Source of the DNA: Asparagopsis taxiformis
Taxonomy: Eukaryota > Rhodophyta > Florideophyceae > Bonnemaisoniales > Bonnemaisoniaceae
Assembly (NCBI GenBank): GCA_030407315.1
Contig: JALQPE010000083.1
Span: 248,001 to 312,000, forward strand
Length of the DNA stretch: 64,000 nucleotides
Direction: 5' to 3'
Under the pieces are notes generated by a model, which did not search any database, was not told the DNA's origin, and saw only the letters and a program-made list of their open reading frames with translations. A program made the translations under genes and the position numbers. Positions 19,601 through 28,995 of this stretch are shown here, in pieces. Numbering within the stretch: position 1 is the first letter of the stretch; each line of letters opens with the position of its first letter.

Positions 19601-22600
19601 ATGCTCGTAAATTGCATTCAATGACTTTGATTTCATTGTCTTTCGCGATGAATTGGATGTTCATCGGTCCTGTGACATTGAGTGCCTGTGCTACCTTGGC
19701 AGTGGCCGCCTCGACTTTGCGAACAGTGATGCTGTCTAGATCCTGCGGAGGCAGGACCAAAGTGGCATCTCCAGAATGCACCCCAGCATTCTCAACGTGC
19801 TCCGAGACAACATGCATCACAAGCTCACCTTTCTCCGCCACTGCGTCAACTTCGATTTCTTTCGCCTCTAGTATGAACTTGGAGATAACTACCGGGCAGT
19901 CCGGAGATACAGTTGCTGCTTCTGAGAGATACTCTTCAAGATCCTCTGATTTATGCGCAACATTCATGGCAGCTCCGGACAATACATAAGATGGTCTCAC
20001 AAGCACAGGGTATCCGACATCAGTGCAAAATGCCTTGGCATCTGCAATTGAGGATAACTCTTTCCATCGAGGCTGATCCACGCCAATCCGGTCACACATT
20101 CGAGAGAACTTGTATCTATTCTCAGCGCTGTCGATCATCTCTGGTGTTGTACCAAGAATACGTGCAGACTGACGATGTAACGCCATCGCAATGTTGTTAG
20201 CGATTTGACCACCCATGGAGACCACAATTCCAGAGGCTCTTTCCACATCGTAAATATCCAGAACCCTTTCAAACGACAGTTCTTCAAAATACAGGCGGTC
20301 ACATTCATCATAATCTGTGCTAACAGTTTCGGGGTTGTAATTGATCATGATAGAGCGTGTGCCTTGGGTTCGTAGCGTTCTTGTTGCTGAAACAGCACAG
20401 CTGTCAAATTCAACGGATGAACCAATCCGGTAAGCTCCACAACCGAGAACAATTATTCCGTGTTCGTTGAAATTAACATCATCCTTGCGACGGATCCTGG
20501 AAGCTTGTGCACGCACTGCTAGCAAAGAACTTGTAGCTGGCGAGCCTACAGGAGGTGCCGGGCTGTGACCAAAGACAGATTCCAAAAGCTTTTGACCCCG
20601 TAGAAGAGATGATGTGCATGCATATGACACGTACAAGTAATTCGTCTTTGCCGGGAACTCTGCTGCAACAGTGTCAATCTGCTTCACAAATGGCCGAACA
20701 TCCCGACGCTTTCTTTGCTTTCGAACTGCCAGTTCCGTATCATCAATGAGCTTGGCAATTTGTCTATCGCTGAAGCCGAGCTCCTTCGCATGTACCAGAT
20801 CATCATCGCTAACAGTTGCATGTTTACGCAACAACGATTCGCAAGATGAAATTCTAGCAAGCTTGTATAGGAACCATTTGTCAATTTTGGTAAGCTCGTG
20901 CAACTTGTCAACGGACACACCCTTCGCTAAACCATCAGCGATAGCAAGCAATCTATCATCTGTAGGTTTTGACATTTCTTCTTCAGTGTACGGAACAACA
21001 CCGGATTCAAAACCAGAAACGTAATTGTCTCTTGCCATTCTGACGGCCTTTTGCAGCGCTTCTTCAAAAGTCCTACCGATAGACATCACTTCTCCTACGG
21101 ATTTCATTGAGCTTCCCAGATGACGACTTACTCTCGTGAACTTCTTCAAATCCCAACGTGGAATCTTTACGACAAGATAATCCAAGGAGGGTTCGAAACA
21201 TGCGGAAGTTTCCTTGGTAATGGAGTTTCTGATTTCTGGCATTGTGATACCGAGAGCCAGAAGAGCGGCAACAAATGCTAAAGGATATCCAGTAGCTTTC
21301 GATGCTAGTGCTGATGAGCGACTGAGACGTGCATTGACCTCAATAATACAATATTCCATGCTTTCGGGATTGAGTGCATACTGGATATTGCACTCTCCTA
21401 CGACGCCCAAATGTCGAACTGTTCGGATGGCCGCATTGCGCAGCATGTGATACTCTGCGTCTGACAAGGTCTGAGATGGTGCAACTACGATTGAATCGCC
21501 GGTGTGAATGCCTAACGGATCAAAGTTTTCCATATTACACACGGTAATACAATTGTCGTCGGCATCACGGACAACTTCATACTCAATCTCTTTCCAGCCT
21601 CGCATAGATCGCTCGACAAGCACCTGGCGGCTTGATGTGAATGCACGCGACGCCAGAGTCGATAGCTCCTCCTTATTGTCTGCAAACCCAGAGCCCAAAC
21701 CGCCGAGTGCAAAAGCAGCTCTCAAGATAACAGGATAACCGACTTCTTCGGCAGCCTTAATGCATGCTTCGATTGATTCACATGCACGAGAATTGGCGAA
21801 TGGCTCTTTGATTTCAGACAAACGTGCATTGAACCTTTCTCGATCCTCAGTATCCAGTATTGCTTCTACAGGTGTTCCGAGCACTTTTATGTTCAGACGC
21901 TCCAGGTCGCCGTTTTTGTACAGCTGAACACCACAATTGAGGGCAGTTTGGCCTCCAAAAGTCATCAGGATACCATCGGGCCGCTCGTTCTCGGCAACCT
22001 TGAGTACGTTTTCCGGAGTGACTGGAAGATAATAAACCTTATCAGCCAAACCGGGGGACGTTTGGACAGTAGCAATATTGGGATTGATGAGCACTGTACG
22101 AACAGATTGGCTTTTAAGGGCTTTGATAGCCTGGGAACCAGAGTAATCAAACTCACCAGCCTGTCCGATTGAAAGACCTCCAGAACCGAGCACAATGACT
22201 TTGCGAATGTCACTATTCATTCGCGGGATATCTAAAATTGGTGTGGACGCCATTTCAGCAGCTCTCTTCATAGCGGATTTGGAGTCAAACAATGGATCTA
22301 TTGGAAGACCAACGCGACAGGCAGAGGCCACCTTGACAAAAGTATCAAAGAGATATTCCGTATCTTGTGGACCAGCGCGAGCTTCGGGATGAAACTGGAC
22401 TGAAAAAAACGGGAGTGTCTTGTGCGCTATACCTTCATTTGTAGAGTCATTTGCATTTACAAAGGTGGGGTACCAATCTTGTGGTGCATTGGCATCTGTG
22501 AGCACAGCATAGCCATGATTCTGTGAAGTGATGTGGCAGCGACCCGTCGCAAGCTCAATACAAGGCTGATTATGTCCTCTGTTGCCATATTTGAGTTTGT

Positions 22601-23462
22601 ACGTTTGAAAACCTGCGGCACGGGCGAGAAGCTGATGGCCGAGACAAATTCCGAAGATCGGCCTAGTGGGACGACGGTTCATAGCGCTCTGGATATTTTC
22701 AACAGTGGTTGGGACCATAGAGGGGTCACCGGGGCCGTTAGTAATGAAAATAGCGTCACAGATGGCTTCATTGTCGAAGGAAGCGATGTCGGCATCCCAC
22801 GGGACCACAGTGAGCTCAGCGCAACGGTTGCGAAGAGCGCGAAGTTGGTTATTTTTGACACCACAGTCTATAACAAGAATTCTAGGAGCGCCAGGGTCAG
22901 TTCTGAGGCCTGGAATGTGCGTGACGGTGGTTGTAGAGACCTGAGCCACAAGGTTGCGCAGGTTAGGATCGGACATTGGTAGAGAGACTGGGGAGGATAC
23001 ATTGCCCACGACTAGCCTGGCCAATAGGGTGCCAGACTCGCGAATGACCATTGTGAGATGACGTGTGTCTACACCAGCTATTGCTGGAACATTTTGAGCG
23101 GTGAGCCATTGTGAGAGAGAGCTGTTTGCATTCCAGTGGGAATATTGACTGGTGTACTCGCAGACAATGAGAGCCTCGGCGTGAATTTGTGACGACTCGA
23201 CATGGAGGGGAATGGCGGCATCGTCGAGGGCAGTAGTATCGGGAACACCGTAGTTGCCAATCAGAGGGTAGGTGAGAACAAGGAGCTGAGCGGCATACGA
23301 GGGGTCTGTAAGAGCCTCCGGATAGCCGACCATTCCGGTCTGGAAGACGGCTTCACCAGTGGTATTACGCTGGGCGCCGATACTGTAGCCGGGGAAGACA
23401 TGGCCAGAGGCGAGCTCGAGGTAGGCTGGGACGAGGTCGCCCTGCGGCGCTGACTGGCGCAT
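16611..23462 (-). CDS. CAD/Ura2-type fusion: GATase-CPSII-inactive DHOase-like-ATCase
   Basis: 2283 aa without introns; first steps of de novo UMP synthesis in one chain. Domains in order: glutamine amidotransferase (1-380), with the nucleophile in GICLGHQL (Cys about 273) and FHPEA; CPS synthetase halves (about 410-1490), with KVIVLGSGGLSIGQAGEFDYSG and GIIVLGCGAYRIGSSVEFD starting the two ATP-grasp halves; a DHOase-like part (about 1500-1880); a Pro/Ser linker; and ATCase (about 1975-2283), with FYEPSTRTS, GEHPTQ and HPLPR. In the DHOase-like part the HxH metal motif is replaced by NAS, and the DHAPH and other His positions are also gone, so it should be inactive, as in fungal Ura2. A separate DHOase is then expected. 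The presence of a fusion argues against green plants, which encode these enzymes separately. Confidence 0.95.
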   Translation of the reverse strand: MRQSAPQGDLVPAYLELASGHVFPGYSIGAQRNTTGEAVFQTGMVGYPEALTDPSYAAQLLVLTYPLIGNYGVPDTTALDDAAIPLHVESSQIHAEALIVCEYTSQYSHWNANSSLSQWLTAQNVPAIAGVDTRHLTMVIRESGTLLARLVVGNVSSPVSLPMSDPNLRNLVAQVSTTTVTHIPGLRTDPGAPRILVIDCGVKNNQLRALRNRCAELTVVPWDADIASFDNEAICDAIFITNGPGDPSMVPTTVENIQSAMNRRPTRPIFGICLGHQLLARAAGFQTYKLKYGNRGHNQPCIELATGRCHITSQNHGYAVLTDANAPQDWYPTFVNANDSTNEGIAHKTLPFFSVQFHPEARAGPQDTEYLFDTFVKVASACRVGLPIDPLFDSKSAMKRAAEMASTPILDIPRMNSDIRKVIVLGSGGLSIGQAGEFDYSGSQAIKALKSQSVRTVLINPNIATVQTSPGLADKVYYLPVTPENVLKVAENERPDGILMTFGGQTALNCGVQLYKNGDLERLNIKVLGTPVEAILDTEDRERFNARLSEIKEPFANSRACESIEACIKAAEEVGYPVILRAAFALGGLGSGFADNKEELSTLASRAFTSSRQVLVERSMRGWKEIEYEVVRDADDNCITVCNMENFDPLGIHTGDSIVVAPSQTLSDAEYHMLRNAAIRTVRHLGVVGECNIQYALNPESMEYCIIEVNARLSRSSALASKATGYPLAFVAALLALGITMPEIRNSITKETSACFEPSLDYLVVKIPRWDLKKFTRVSRHLGSSMKSVGEVMSIGRTFEEALQKAVRMARDNYVSGFESGVVPYTEEEMSKPTDDRLLAIADGLAKGVSVDKLHELTKIDKWFLYKLARISSCESLLRKHATVSDDDLVHAKELGFSDRQIAKLIDDTELAVRKQRKRRDVRPFVKQIDTVAAEFPAKTNYLYVSYACTSSLLRGQKLLESVFGHSPAPPVGSPATSSLLAVRAQASRIRRKDDVNFNEHGIIVLGCGAYRIGSSVEFDSCAVSATRTLRTQGTRSIMINYNPETVSTDYDECDRLYFEELSFERVLDIYDVERASGIVVSMGGQIANNIAMALHRQSARILGTTPEMIDSAENRYKFSRMCDRIGVDQPRWKELSSIADAKAFCTDVGYPVLVRPSYVLSGAAMNVAHKSEDLEEYLSEAATVSPDCPVVISKFILEAKEIEVDAVAEKGELVMHVVSEHVENAGVHSGDATLVLPPQDLDSITVRKVEAATAKVAQALNVTGPMNIQFIAKDNEIKVIECNLRASRTFPFVSKTIGLDLAKLAMKVMLGRPVRRYPVEIGKIPFVGVKVALFSFTRLLGADPILGVEMASTGEVACYGATREEAYMKGLIATSKVPPTKSVAVSIGSYKEKLEFLSSAKRLVQLGIKLIATPGTADFFQEHGLPTEVAVWSSKDEYAESEAENTVDRMLRDGRIQFFINIPSNNKYRRLASFESPGYRSRRAAVDFNVPLLTNIKCAKLFVKAVEINKRYGNVMPLGAHDARFSARVVTLPGLILLNASLERRGSNVGSVTKDSWSSVTGEALKGGFSIVCVSVGPEGCHNPDLFHDELLNARKGALCDYTVFASGKEGNAAIVRPLAGRAAGLRITPEVDTEHTTNVDKWMRHFETWPAGSPIVVQASGTSLAALLFASVVSSRGVHVNQVCTREDIQLVHVSKQRGLEITCDVNVLDLFATDMSGRIKQSDQEALWENLESIDVVTGPPGMILPLLLSSVHSGRIDLDWVRSRLCENPSEILGLSPLLVESSVVEIDIDEKWEGAAASEIAGVQCRGCVRRVVSNDRIAFLDGTIWATAGGAENVLPDGSTLMTPLRRSASMLPSNPLESDTGVEPRVPNASATGVVEEKDDVVPSALVQPQPVRPERKGFGAMNGFSTTSPLISPVATDLEEVPLSHPVENASAGNVMNGAMETLNGTRLLSGTPVASIYDPLPGYGSGWWAGRHILSVSQFGRNDLHALFEVAQEMRTMVSRVGHYDLLRGKVLASLFYEPSTRTSCSFQAAMQRLGGSVLNLQDVGSSSIAKGESLGDTIRTLTCYTDLIVMRHPDVGASEEAASFSRHPLINAGDGIGEHPTQAILDVFTIREELGTVNGITITFVGDLKNGRTVHSLARVLSLYAVRVRYVSPDSLRMPSELLEELASRGVEQIEHSQLSDAVIRETDVLYVTRVQKERFESEEVYERVKDVYTITPKTLTRAKENMIVMHPLPRIGEISSDVDSDPRAVYFRQMEHGMYVRMALLAMVLGKN

Positions 23463-24925
23463 GTGGAAAGTGATGGTCGGGGGGAGGGGGTAGAAGTTTT
23501 GCAGACGTCCAGGCAGAGTACCCTATTGCAGGGGAGGGCTAACAGTGCTCAGTTTGCGCATCGGCGTACATAAGCAGCATGGGATGCGGATTGAGCTGGT
23601 GAAGTGGCGGTGGGATTGAGATGAAAGGATCAAGTTTGTCCATACGTTTAAGAATATCAAATAAATTTAGGCAGGGCACGTCAGGTGGTCGCCGACGGGA
23701 ACGAGTACATTTCATTGGACGAGTGCCGCGCGGGCCACACTTACGTGTAGTTGTTGTGACACGAAATATGTTTTCTTACCAGACATGCAAATGGAATGTA
23801 GAGCTTGCACGCAACAAAAACCGATGCCCAATCGAAGCGATATCAATGTATCGCATCATCTTGGATCTATGCCGATACGCGTCGCTTGGGTTTGATATTT
23901 GCACATTTGGTAGATAGTGCCGCACGCTCATTCCTCTTGGGTCCACATGGGTACCCCGAACGGTCTAAATTAAACATTGAAATAACCAATTGTTGTGCTG
24001 CGACCAACCAAGTGTTGACACATGGTGAAATGATCGTATGCTTTCCGGCGTGCAAGTGTGTAATTTCATCGCACGCTCGGGAAGGAATTGGCACACTGTA
24101 TACGAATACGAATGGACTGGTTCATTCCATTCGGTTACTCGCTTTAATTGTCATTTGACATGCATGACGGATGCACTAAAATTGCACACACGCACGGAGA
24201 GACTTTGACCGTTGGCGAGCATCATTTTGACTGCGGTGGCAGTACCGGGGAAAGTTGAGCAGCTCGCTACGAAATATCGGCGGCATAATTGCAATTGCAT
24301 TTTCGAAATTAGTGTACTGTAGATAGCGCATTGCGGTATCATAATTGTGTGATAAACTAAATTGGCGATTTTGCTTTGATCACTACAACTGGTACCGTGA
24401 AGAGCTATGCATTTGTTTTCTGCAAATCGGCTTGCAAAACAGTGAATCTCCCGCTGTTTCTGTGGCCAGTGACGCAAACATGATGGTAATTTAACTTTTC
24501 TGCCCAAAAACTTGCTAACGATGCACCGTCGAATCAAATCCTGCCAAGTGGCGAGCATAGCTCACAGCCTTTGCGCTGGAGGGTCATGCCGCGCCACTTG
24601 TCCACACCCGACACGCTATACCATTTGCCCCGCGGCCCAGGGTTTGGACGTAGCGCCCGCTGTCAGGTCTTGCACGCGCCACGCGAATCTCACCCACCAC
24701 GCCGACCCGACTCCCACCACCGCGCAATCTGTCTTCTCCATCCATCCACCCACCCACAACCGCATCACATCACATTACGTCCCATCCCATCTCGTCTCGT
24801 CGAGCTCCCGTTCGTCCCGCACCACTGCGCCCCGCGTCGTCGCAACCGTCCGCAACACTTAGGCAGACGGCTCGTCGTCTCCGTGCCCGCACGGGGCACG
24901 CCCCGACTCCCTCCTCCCCCCTCCC
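23463..24925. promoter_or_regulatory. Divergent intergenic region, CAD-like / RRM gene
   Basis: 1463 bp between head-to-head starts. The part next to the RRM gene (24600-24925) is C-rich leader with TCCA/CCAC tetranucleotide drift (24738-24758) and a pentanucleotide tract (24763-24802). The rest has no supported gene; a minus-strand frame at 24151-24558 was judged chance. Confidence 0.4.
24763..24802 (+). repeat. Degenerate pentanucleotide tract, CRTNN x8
   Basis: Eight consecutive 5-bp units of the form C-A/G-T-N-N (CATCA, CATCA, CATTA, CGTCC, CATCC, CATCT, CGTCT, CGTCG) in strict register, 124 bp before the RRM start codon. Confidence 0.75.
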
Positions 24926-26666
24926 ATGGCGACGTTGCACCCCGCCCCGCTCGACGGCGGAGAGCCCCGCGAAGCCGACGCCGATCAATGGCAGAGCGAT
25001 CCTGCTGCCTCCGATCATGCAGACACAAAGGGTGAGGACGAAGCACTCTACGGTCAATCAGATTCCGCTCCACCATCCGCCCAATCCCCAAAACAACAAA
25101 CACCCCAACAACCTTCTACATCAGAACAAACGCCCTCTCTTACACCTCCCCCGCAAACTTCCTCCGCGTCTGCTCCCGACCCAGCGGTAGCTGCCGCCGC
25201 CGCCCTCTATCAGCAGCAACAAGCACAAATGCAGTATGCCGCCCAGCAGCAGTATTTGCAACAGCAGGCCGCCCCCCATCAGCCCCCGGCCCCTTCCCCA
25301 TCCGCTTCGACTGGCTCCAAGATCTTTGTTGGAGGTCTCTCGTGGGAGACGGACGAAGATTCTTTGCGCAGGTACTTTGAGCAGATAGGTCCCGTATTGG
25401 ATTGTGTTATTATGCGCGACAGACACACAGGCCACCCTCGTGGTTTCGGATTTGTTACATTTGCAGATGATGAGGCCGCCGGCACAGCCGCGTCTCGTCG
25501 TCATGATCTTGATGGGCGCCAAGTAGAAGCTAAACGAGCCGTGCCGCGCAATGAGGGAGGCGGCGGCGCTACTGGTATGCCTGCACCGCAGTCCGGCGGT
25601 ACAAACTTATTTGGTTCCGGACCTCGTGCCCAAGGACAAAGAGCCTTTCCGGGCGATGTTGCGCAAGGTGGTATGCCATCCACTCAACCTGGTGGTCACC
25701 GTGCGCATCATACAACAAAATGTAAAGTATTTGTTGGTGGATTGCCGTCCAGTTGCGGTGTCGACGAGTTTCGAGCCTACTTTTCTCAGTTTGGTGAAGT
25801 CGTCGATGCGCAAGTAATGATAGACCACAACACCGGTAATTCCCGTGGTTTCGGTTTTGTTACGTTTGGTAGCGAGGCTATCGTTAACACCGTCGTCGGT
25901 CCTGGAAAATCCAACACCGATCACGAGATTATGGGTAAGTGCGTGGAAGTAAAGCGCGCAGAACCAAAAGGTGCGTCGAATGAAAGACGGTCCAACAGGG
26001 AAAGTTATAATGCTGGTGTAAGTGGCGGTGGTGGAGGTGCAATGCGAACTGGTACAGGGTCGAACAATGAGGCAGTGCCAGCAAACTCTGCTGCAAACGG
26101 TGGAGGCACGAATGCCGCCGCTGCTGCTGCCGCGGCTTACTACAGCAATTATCCAGCAGCTTCATTAGCGGAACAGTACGGTGCTTACTATAATAATCCG
26201 CAGTGGCAACAGTATTATGCCGCTATGGGATACAATTTCAATGCATACCCTCAAGGGTACAATCCTTATCAGCAGTATTTGCAAGCGTATATGAGCAATG
26301 CCGCCTCAGCTGCAAATGGGAGCTCTGGAACAGCTGGAATGCCCGCAAATGGAACTGGAGACACAGCGTCTGCTCCAGCTGGTAATGCTGGAGGAGGTAA
26401 GTGACGAATACACTTTGGGATCGATTATGAGATGTAGGTGTGCTCGATAGAAATCTAACTCTACTCGTGTATGGTGATTGTGAATTGATGTGTTTTTATG
26501 ATGAGCAGGATACGAGAACAGTGGTGGGGGTTCTGCTAGGTACAGTGGTGGCGACATAGGACCTAGTGATGCTCAAAATGGGAACGGTCCAACAAGCAGC
26601 GGCGGGGGTGGTCCGGGCTCTCGTCGTTCATCGCGAAGAGACGACCGCTACCACCCATATCGTTAG
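24926..26666 (+). CDS. Two-RRM hnRNP/Musashi-like RNA-binding protein (one intron)
   Basis: Exons 24926-26396 and 26509-26666 give 542 aa. The 112-nt intron starts GTAAGT, ends GCAG and has a CTAAC near 26455; splicing extends the Gly-rich tail to end in RRDDRYHPYR. RRM1 starts with SKIFVGGLSWETDE (about residue 130, RNP2) and has RGFGFVTFAD (RNP1). RRM2 starts KVFVGGLPSS (about 268) with RGFGFVTFGS. A Gln/Pro-rich N-terminus and an Asn/Gly/Tyr/Gln-rich C-terminus are low-complexity, prion-like arms. The arrangement is that of hnRNP A/B, DAZAP1, Musashi and plant RBP proteins, which act in mRNA processing, transport or translation. The exact orthologue cannot be fixed. Confidence 0.9.
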
Positions 26667-27032
26667 CTGCTCGGTCTTGGTTATCGGAGTTAGCGTATGG
26701 TCATCTACATTGTTGGTGGTGGTAAAATTCTCGGAGTGCATAACAATGATTGGATGAGTTTTGTGCCGATTGGCGTTGTGTGCGGAAAAAATTGCTGTTC
26801 ACCAAAGTGCTTCTAAGATCTGGTACCTACACGTCTTGCCCATTGCCAAGTACACAGTGCACGTCGACGGCACGTCAATTGTGTGCCCGTGTGATGAACG
26901 AGGCCTCGCTTCTGCTGGGTCGGATGTGGGTTGTATGTTTGTAATAACGTACTATAGTAGTGACCATCATGTTGTAGTGATGGGGTTTACTATCAACACT
27001 GGAAAAGACGGGCCGTATGGCTCTGCATTGCT
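26667..27032. other. Convergent 3' intergenic region
   Basis: 366 bp between the stops of the RRM gene and the FRAG1/DRAM-like gene. No other gene is seen. Confidence 0.35.
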
Positions 27033-27881
27033 TCACGCCAGCCCAGCGTTGGCGACATCGTTTTTCGTCATTGACCTTCGCGCGGGCCGCAAGGTTATCT
27101 CGAGGGAGTCATTCTGCAGTTCCCTTGAAATAATTGCAATAAACGTTATAATTGAGGCAGTTCCCAGGTACTCCATGAGCGCGAGCATGATGAAACGCGG
27201 GTCTTTGTTGGGGATCATCTTGAAGGGGAAAGCGGCTTTGACGGATGCCCAAACGACAGCGAAGAGGAAAATGATGAGGGCCTGAATTGTTGTTAAAATA
27301 TACATGAATCTGACTCGGAAGGGCATGTGGCCGCGCCAAGTGGGCTGCACCTGTAGCAACGCGTGCGACAGCATCGTATGACAGAGACACCAGACGAGGG
27401 AGCAAGCAGCGAAGGAACCGGCGCCAATATGGTGGAAAAAGAACCAACCGGGAACGGTGGAGAACAAGGCGAGCGAAAAGGCCAAGCCGCAGGCGGCGGT
27501 GAGCGCTACAGCGGGCAGTTTGTGACAGGGAATCGGTCGCGACTTGAGGCGTAGACGCAGTGACAAATGAGCATAACGATTGGGACAAGAGCTGTGGTAT
27601 GAGTGGATTTTATAGGTTTGAAGGAGATAGAGCGCAGCGGCAACAGGTATGAAGAGTGCGGCGGAGAGGGAGAGTCCAAAGGTTTGCACAAAGCGCTCCG
27701 GGTCTCGGAGCCCGGCGTCGCTGAGATATGGATAGGGGTGAATGCGAAAGCGGTTGGGAATGAAGTGTCGCATGAGGAGTGCAGCGATGATTGTGGATGC
27801 AGACAGGATGCAAACAAATCGCGCCAGCAGATGGGGGCGAAGCGAGGCTGTGACTCGCTGATTGTGCATGTGCATGTCCAT
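27033..27881 (-). CDS. FRAG1/DRAM/Sfk1-family membrane protein
   Basis: 282 aa from the first true ATG. About six hydrophobic segments are visible. The first luminal loop has PYPYLSDAGLRDPERFVQTFGL, the position of the family signature (P-I/L-SD-G..PE) found in FRAG1/PGAP2, DRAM and the Cwh43 N-terminus. Later segments include FFFHHIGAGSFAACSLVW and FRVRFMYILTTIQA. PGAP2 remodels GPI anchors in the Golgi, DRAM acts in autophagy, and Sfk1 acts at the plasma membrane; sequence alone does not say which role applies. Its 3' end faces the RRM gene. Confidence 0.68.
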   Translation of the reverse strand: MDMHMHNQRVTASLRPHLLARFVCILSASTIIAALLMRHFIPNRFRIHPYPYLSDAGLRDPERFVQTFGLSLSAALFIPVAAALYLLQTYKIHSYHSSCPNRYAHLSLRLRLKSRPIPCHKLPAVALTAACGLAFSLALFSTVPGWFFFHHIGAGSFAACSLVWCLCHTMLSHALLQVQPTWRGHMPFRVRFMYILTTIQALIIFLFAVVWASVKAAFPFKMIPNKDPRFIMLALMEYLGTASIITFIAIISRELQNDSLEITLRPARRSMTKNDVANAGLA

Positions 27882-28624
27882 AGTAGTTGGTGATGATAAT
27901 GGATATCGGCAGCGAGAAGCGACGAGCGATTGCAAAGCATTGTATGTCGTTCGAAATACGCGCCGTGGCGTGCCATTAGTTGGGGGTTGGCCTACAGGTG
28001 GCCACGTTGCTGTTGCGAATTATTTGTTGGACCACCTGGCGATACGCTAGTGAAGCGGATGTGGAATTGTCAGCCAAGCAGCGTATGGAAGAAAGTGTTT
28101 GTGAATGTTTGTCCTGACGATGATGTCACGGTAGGGACAAACCAATATGGTGATGCATTTATGTGCGGTTGTAGAACGTTCATCCGCAGTTTGTCAGGCT
28201 GCCGAGACAACATGTACGGCGCGCTGCAACTGTAGGCAGCTGAAAACCGCGGGCAGCACCCTGTGCTAGTTGAGGCATGGCATGGCATGTAATGCCATGC
28301 CATGCTATGCCATGTTATGCGTAGTGTTGCACGGCTCTACTGCGCGCGCGCGTTTGTCATCACGTGAAAATAATATCTGTGTAATTCCAACAAACAGGTG
28401 CCAGCCACATGATGCGCCAGGACTGAGTAGAATGTATGATTGTGTAACATGATGATGCGGCCCATTTATTATTACCACTTTTTTGTCCAATAAGGAGATA
28501 TGGTCTGGATGTCATGTCTACAGTAGGGCTACTTTTTAGTAGAGCGTGCGATCGCGCTCAGCAACGCTTTTGGCGTCAAATTATCGTGATCTGCGACCAA
28601 TTTACTCACAACTAGTCAAGCAAA
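27882..28624. other. Intergenic region upstream of FRAG1/DRAM-like gene
   Basis: 743 bp that serve as the 5' region of the minus-strand FRAG1/DRAM-like gene and the 3' end of the small C2H2 gene. It contains the GNNAT pentanucleotide hairpin tract (28274-28318) and a short GC alternation (GCGCGCGCG near 28342). No gene is supported. Confidence 0.35.
28274..28318 (+). repeat. GNNAT x9 pentanucleotide tract forming a perfect hairpin
   Basis: Nine units of G-N-N-A-T in register. Within it, 28275-28288 and 28292-28305 are perfect 14-bp inverted repeats around a 3-nt loop. Confidence 0.85.
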
Positions 28625-28957
28625 CTAGACCCCATTATGATGAAAGTTCTTCTTGTGACGACTCCTCGAGCTGCGATGAGCAAAAGTCTGGTCGCAGCCG
28701 GCGGTGCCGCACGGATAGCGCTGTTGCTGCAGCCCAACGTCTTCGTCTCTGGGCGCGGTGGTGGGCGCGGCGTAGCATCTGGAGCAGTTGGGCAGGGCAT
28801 GTCTGGAGCACAGGTGCTTGGGCGAGTCGAGCACAGTGGCCCAATGTTTCTCCCTCTGTCTATCGAGGTTCTTGGAGTTGGAGTGGGAACTTCGATGTGT
28901 GGATTGCGACATGGTGCTTCGGCTGGGTGTGTCGGGTGCGTAGAGGTCGTTGGTCAT
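28625..28957 (-). CDS. Small single C2H2 zinc-finger protein
   Basis: 110 aa. The C-terminus carries one classical C2H2 finger: YPCGTAGC, then F at the core position, then HKKNFH, i.e. C-x4-C-x12-H-x4-H, followed only by HNGV. A CSRC/CSRH pair (about 50-60) might be a second, incomplete metal site. The N-terminal half is Ser/Thr/Arg-rich. The ATG at 28957 is the likely start because a TTTATAA element lies about 75 bp upstream and a GCAGA pentanucleotide tract sits directly before it; an ATG further upstream would extend the protein by 60 poorly coding residues. A role in DNA or RNA binding is inferred from the finger only. Confidence 0.5.
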   Translation of the reverse strand: MTNDLYAPDTPSRSTMSQSTHRSSHSNSKNLDRQREKHWATVLDSPKHLCSRHALPNCSRCYAAPTTAPRDEDVGLQQQRYPCGTAGCDQTFAHRSSRSRHKKNFHHNGV

Positions 28958-28970
28958 TGTCGGGTGGTGG

Positions 28971-28995
28971 GCAGAGCAGAGTAGAGCAGAGCAGG
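28971..28995 (+). repeat. GCAGA-type pentanucleotide tract x5
   Basis: Five units (GCAGA, GCAGA, GTAGA, GCAGA, GCAGG) in register, 14 bp upstream of the minus-strand C2H2 start codon. Confidence 0.75.

Noticed and set aside
24151..24558. Minus-strand frame of 135 codons with ATG between the CAD-like and RRM genes
   Set aside because: Rich in Cys, Ser and basic residues without domain structure; codon use differs from neighbours; no family.
28274..28318. microRNA precursor
   Set aside because: The stem is only 14 bp with a 3-nt loop, too short for a precursor hairpin.
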